Assembly: GCA_947177325.1 (NCBI GenBank)
Contig: CAMWUH010000085.1
Span: 1 to 8,024, forward strand
Origin: an uncultured Bacteroidales bacterium
GTDB taxonomy: Bacteria; Bacteroidota; Bacteroidia; Bacteroidales; Muribaculaceae
Reading direction: 5' to 3'
DNA length: 8,024 nt
Each line of letters starts with the position of its first letter. The first letter of the stretch is position 1. Under the pieces are notes generated by a model. That model saw nothing but the letters and a program-made list of their open reading frames with translations, searched no databases and was not told the origin of the DNA. The translations under genes and the position numbers were made by a program. Below, in pieces: positions 6,310 to 8,024 of the stretch.

Positions 6310-7713
6310 CTATCGCTCCATGCGCAATCGAGCCACCGGATAGCCCATTCGCTCGCGATATTTTGCCACCGTCCGGCGCGCCACAGGCATCCCATCCTTA
6401 AGCAGCATTTCTGCGATCCTGGCATCGCTCAGCGGATTTGTTTTATCCTCGCCATCTATAAGTTGCTTAATAATCGTCGACACCCTCGCGCCCGAAATAT
6501 CGCTGCCATCGTCGGCCGTCACTGACCGCTCGCTGAAGAAGCGTTTCATAGGCTCTATGCCCCAGGGGGTCAGCATGTAGCGGCCGGAAGTGGCGCGGGA
6601 AATCACCGACAGGTCAAGACCCGTAATCGCTTTTACATCCTTCAGCACCATCGGGCGCAAATTAGCCTCGTTGCCCGAAAGAAAGTAATCTCGTTGAAGC
6701 TTCACGATTGCCTCCGTCACCGCCATTAACACGTCGCGCCTCATCTTTATAACATTGATAAACTGGGCGGCCTCATCACGTCGTGACCGTATAAACGCCT
6801 CATCGGCGCTCCCCGGCTTAACCCCCTCAAGGCTGAACGAACTGCTCACAGCTAATTCCGGAACTCTCGACAATAACGAAACGACAGCGTTGCCATCATC
6901 TACCCTGACCTCAACATCGGGGTTGATAATCTTCCCCTGACTCTCATAAATTCCCTCGGCCACTTCAGTGCCGGGCTTTGGGTTAAGCGACCTGATGATA
7001 GCCTTCAATCTGTCAACATCATCGTCGGTCAGCGATAATTTCCGTCCTATCAAGTCCCAACGACCCTTGACTACGTTATCAAACTGCTCGGCTATCACTC
7101 GCCGGCATCTTTCAGCGTCAACATCATCATCGCTCCTTGCATCGAGCTGCAGCAACAAACACTCGCGCAAATCGCGGGCTCCCACCCCCTTCGGGTCCAT
7201 ACCTTGCACCATTCCGAGCACACGTTCAACATCCTCATCGCTGACATCCACTCCGAGCTTAATCGACAAGTCAAGCGACAAATCTGACACCGAGCGGCTC
7301 AAATAGCCGTTGTCATCTATATTACCGATAATTTCTCCTCCGATTTCAGCATCTGTTCCACTCAAATCAAGAGCCGAAAGCTGCTCCGAAAGCACATCAA
7401 ACAGCGAACTTCCCTCAGCTTCAACCGTAACATCGTTAATCCAATCAGGCTGACGGCGCTGCTGAAACGGCATCTCCTCATCGCTGCCATAGTCGGCACG
7501 TTGAAGCTCATCGGCAGTCTCATTGAAATCAGATTGCACTGCATTCTCCTCACTATCAGCCACCTCCAGCGCCGGCATCTCGTTGAGAGCCTTGTCAACC
7601 TCCATTTCCAATTCGGCATCTCCCATCTCAAGCAAACGCGAAAACTGCAGCTGCACCGGCAATAACCGCTGCTGCTGCGCAATCTCCGTAACCTGCCTCA
7701 ACGCTCCATTCAT
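6310..7713 (-). CDS. rpoN: RNA polymerase sigma-54 factor (RpoN)
   Basis: RpoN directs RNA polymerase to -24/-12 promoters and requires AAA+ activators to open DNA. The 467-residue protein shows the complete family order. Region I is Gln/Leu-rich (about 10-50, 'QQQRLLPVQLQFSRLLEM', ending 'NEMPALE' where others have ENPxLE). An acidic region II follows (about 51-105). The core-binding domain (about 110-300) includes 'IGNIDDNGYL' and 'GVGARDLRECLLLQL'. The DNA-binding domain ends with the RpoN box 'ARRTVAKYRE' (445-454) near the C-terminus. The ATG at 7713 is directly abutted by AGGAG, too close for a standard Shine-Dalgarno spacing, but it is the only start that keeps region I intact. The gene follows the small membrane-protein gene after 11 nt, so the two are almost certainly cotranscribed. 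No sigma-54-type promoter or AAA+ activator was seen in the window. Identity is essentially certain. Confidence 0.97.
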   Translation of the reverse strand: MNGALRQVTEIAQQQRLLPVQLQFSRLLEMGDAELEMEVDKALNEMPALEVADSEENAVQSDFNETADELQRADYGSDEEMPFQQRRQPDWINDVTVEAEGSSLFDVLSEQLSALDLSGTDAEIGGEIIGNIDDNGYLSRSVSDLSLDLSIKLGVDVSDEDVERVLGMVQGMDPKGVGARDLRECLLLQLDARSDDDVDAERCRRVIAEQFDNVVKGRWDLIGRKLSLTDDDVDRLKAIIRSLNPKPGTEVAEGIYESQGKIINPDVEVRVDDGNAVVSLLSRVPELAVSSSFSLEGVKPGSADEAFIRSRRDEAAQFINVIKMRRDVLMAVTEAIVKLQRDYFLSGNEANLRPMVLKDVKAITGLDLSVISRATSGRYMLTPWGIEPMKRFFSERSVTADDGSDISGARVSTIIKQLIDGEDKTNPLSDARIAEMLLKDGMPVARRTVAKYRERMGYPVARLRMER

Positions 7714-7724
7714 CTCCTGATGAT

Positions 7725-7940
7725 TTATTGGTGGTCAGCTGAGTCTGAGTTGTTATCCTCAGCTAACTTTTTACGATTTTGGATATAGAAATAAACGCAC
7801 AGAAAGCAGATTATCAGGGCGGAAACTAATTCGCCCCAATCCTTCCTTGCTTCAATGAGATCCCAAATGCGACTCGCCACACAAAACGCAGCCATTATGC
7901 TCATTATCAGCCAAAATCGGCACCGATTCTTATCCGACAT
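7725..7940 (-). CDS. Small two-helix membrane protein of unknown function
   Basis: This 71-residue ORF is not recognised as a named family. It has two probable membrane segments (about residues 9-23 and 37-54), separated by a short charged stretch 'DLIEARKDWGE', and an acidic, Asp/Asn/Ser-rich tail. Positive residues flank the helices (K4, R6, R8 before the first; R56, K57, K58 after the second). The stop is 11 nt upstream of rpoN on the same strand, which supports a real, cotranscribed gene. The ATG at 7938-7940 follows an AT-rich leader without an obvious Shine-Dalgarno site, as is common in Bacteroidetes. It is the first gene of the minus-strand cluster visible here. Coding status is likely but rests on context and hydrophobic pattern only. 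Confidence 0.65.
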   Translation of the reverse strand: MSDKNRCRFWLIMSIMAAFCVASRIWDLIEARKDWGELVSALIICFLCVYFYIQNRKKLAEDNNSDSADHQ

Positions 7941-7952
7941 ATCAAATAAAAA

Positions 7953-7980
7953 AGTTTAAAGATTTAAACTAAGTAAGTTT
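7953..7980. promoter_or_regulatory. Palindromic AT-rich site upstream of the small membrane gene and rpoN
   Basis: AGTTTAAA (7953-7960) and TTTAAACT (7963-7970) form a perfect 8-bp inverted repeat with a 2-nt spacer. Its right arm also pairs with AGTTT at 7976-7980 (AAACT, 5-nt gap, AGTTT), giving three overlapping half-sites; AGTTTA occurs again at 7989-7994. It starts 13 nt upstream of the ATG at 7940. It could be an operator or a leader hairpin; equally, AT-rich DNA yields such matches by chance. No clear TTTG/TAnnTTTG promoter was found in 7941-8024. Confidence 0.35.
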
Positions 7981-8024
7981 CGATAATTAGTTTATAATAA
8001 GATTCGAGATTTATATTAGTAAGA

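Noticed and set aside
7362..7682. 106-codon minus-strand ORF inside rpoN
   Set aside because: It is an alternative frame of rpoN region I and II, with Arg/Cys/Ser-rich composition and no domain.
1..8024. Sigma-54 (-24/-12) promoter near rpoN or elsewhere
   Set aside because: GGCAC/TTGC-like pairs with correct spacing were looked for by eye; none with both conserved GG and GC elements was convincing.
1..8024. CRISPR array, tRNA, rRNA, insertion sequence or defence system
   Set aside because: No regularly spaced repeats, cloverleaf structures, transposase motifs or defence-type domains were seen; all long ORFs are housekeeping or peptidase genes.

Overview
The window looks like chromosomal DNA of a Bacteroidales bacterium, most plausibly a gut lineage such as Muribaculaceae. 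The evidence is a long IspG with an extra central domain, a near-perfect Bacteroidetes promoter (TTTG, 19 nt, TAnnTTTG), few strong Shine-Dalgarno sites, and large insulinase-type (M16) peptidases. The family-level placement is inference from protein style; genus and species cannot be read from this sequence.

Layout. Positions 2-1777 (+) hold the C-terminal ~591 codons of a large M16 zinc peptidase whose catalytic N-terminal part lies off the left edge. It ends at a very strong intrinsic terminator (1809-1846). A 377-nt convergent spacer (1778-2154) follows. It has no convincing gene but is full of hairpins, short direct repeats and a long-range inverted repeat. From 7940 down to 2155 everything is on the minus strand and tightly packed: a small two-helix membrane protein, rpoN (sigma-54), a PAP2-family membrane protein, purE, ispG, and a second, single-unit M16 peptidase with an intact HXXEH zinc site. 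Neighbouring genes are separated by 11, 119 and 34 nt and then overlap by 20 and 19 nt.

How the genes fit together. The minus-strand cluster looks like one housekeeping operon, or two with an internal start. The only sizeable gap (119 nt, between rpoN and the PAP2 gene) carries a good promoter, so the PAP2-purE-ispG-M16 block can probably be transcribed independently of rpoN. The products do not form one pathway: they cover transcription initiation (RpoN), membrane lipid or polyprenyl phosphate chemistry (PAP2), de novo purine synthesis (PurE), isoprenoid precursor synthesis by the MEP pathway (IspG) and proteolysis (M16). IspG and a lipid-phosphate phosphatase could be loosely linked through polyprenyl phosphate metabolism, but that is speculation.

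I see no mobile-element gene, CRISPR array, tRNA, rRNA or obvious defence or biosynthetic system. The most unusual parts are the structured repeat-bearing spacer at 1809-2136, a His-to-Ala change in PurE at a position normally conserved in class I enzymes, a missing Asp in the third PAP2 motif, and a palindromic AT-rich site upstream of the first gene of the operon.
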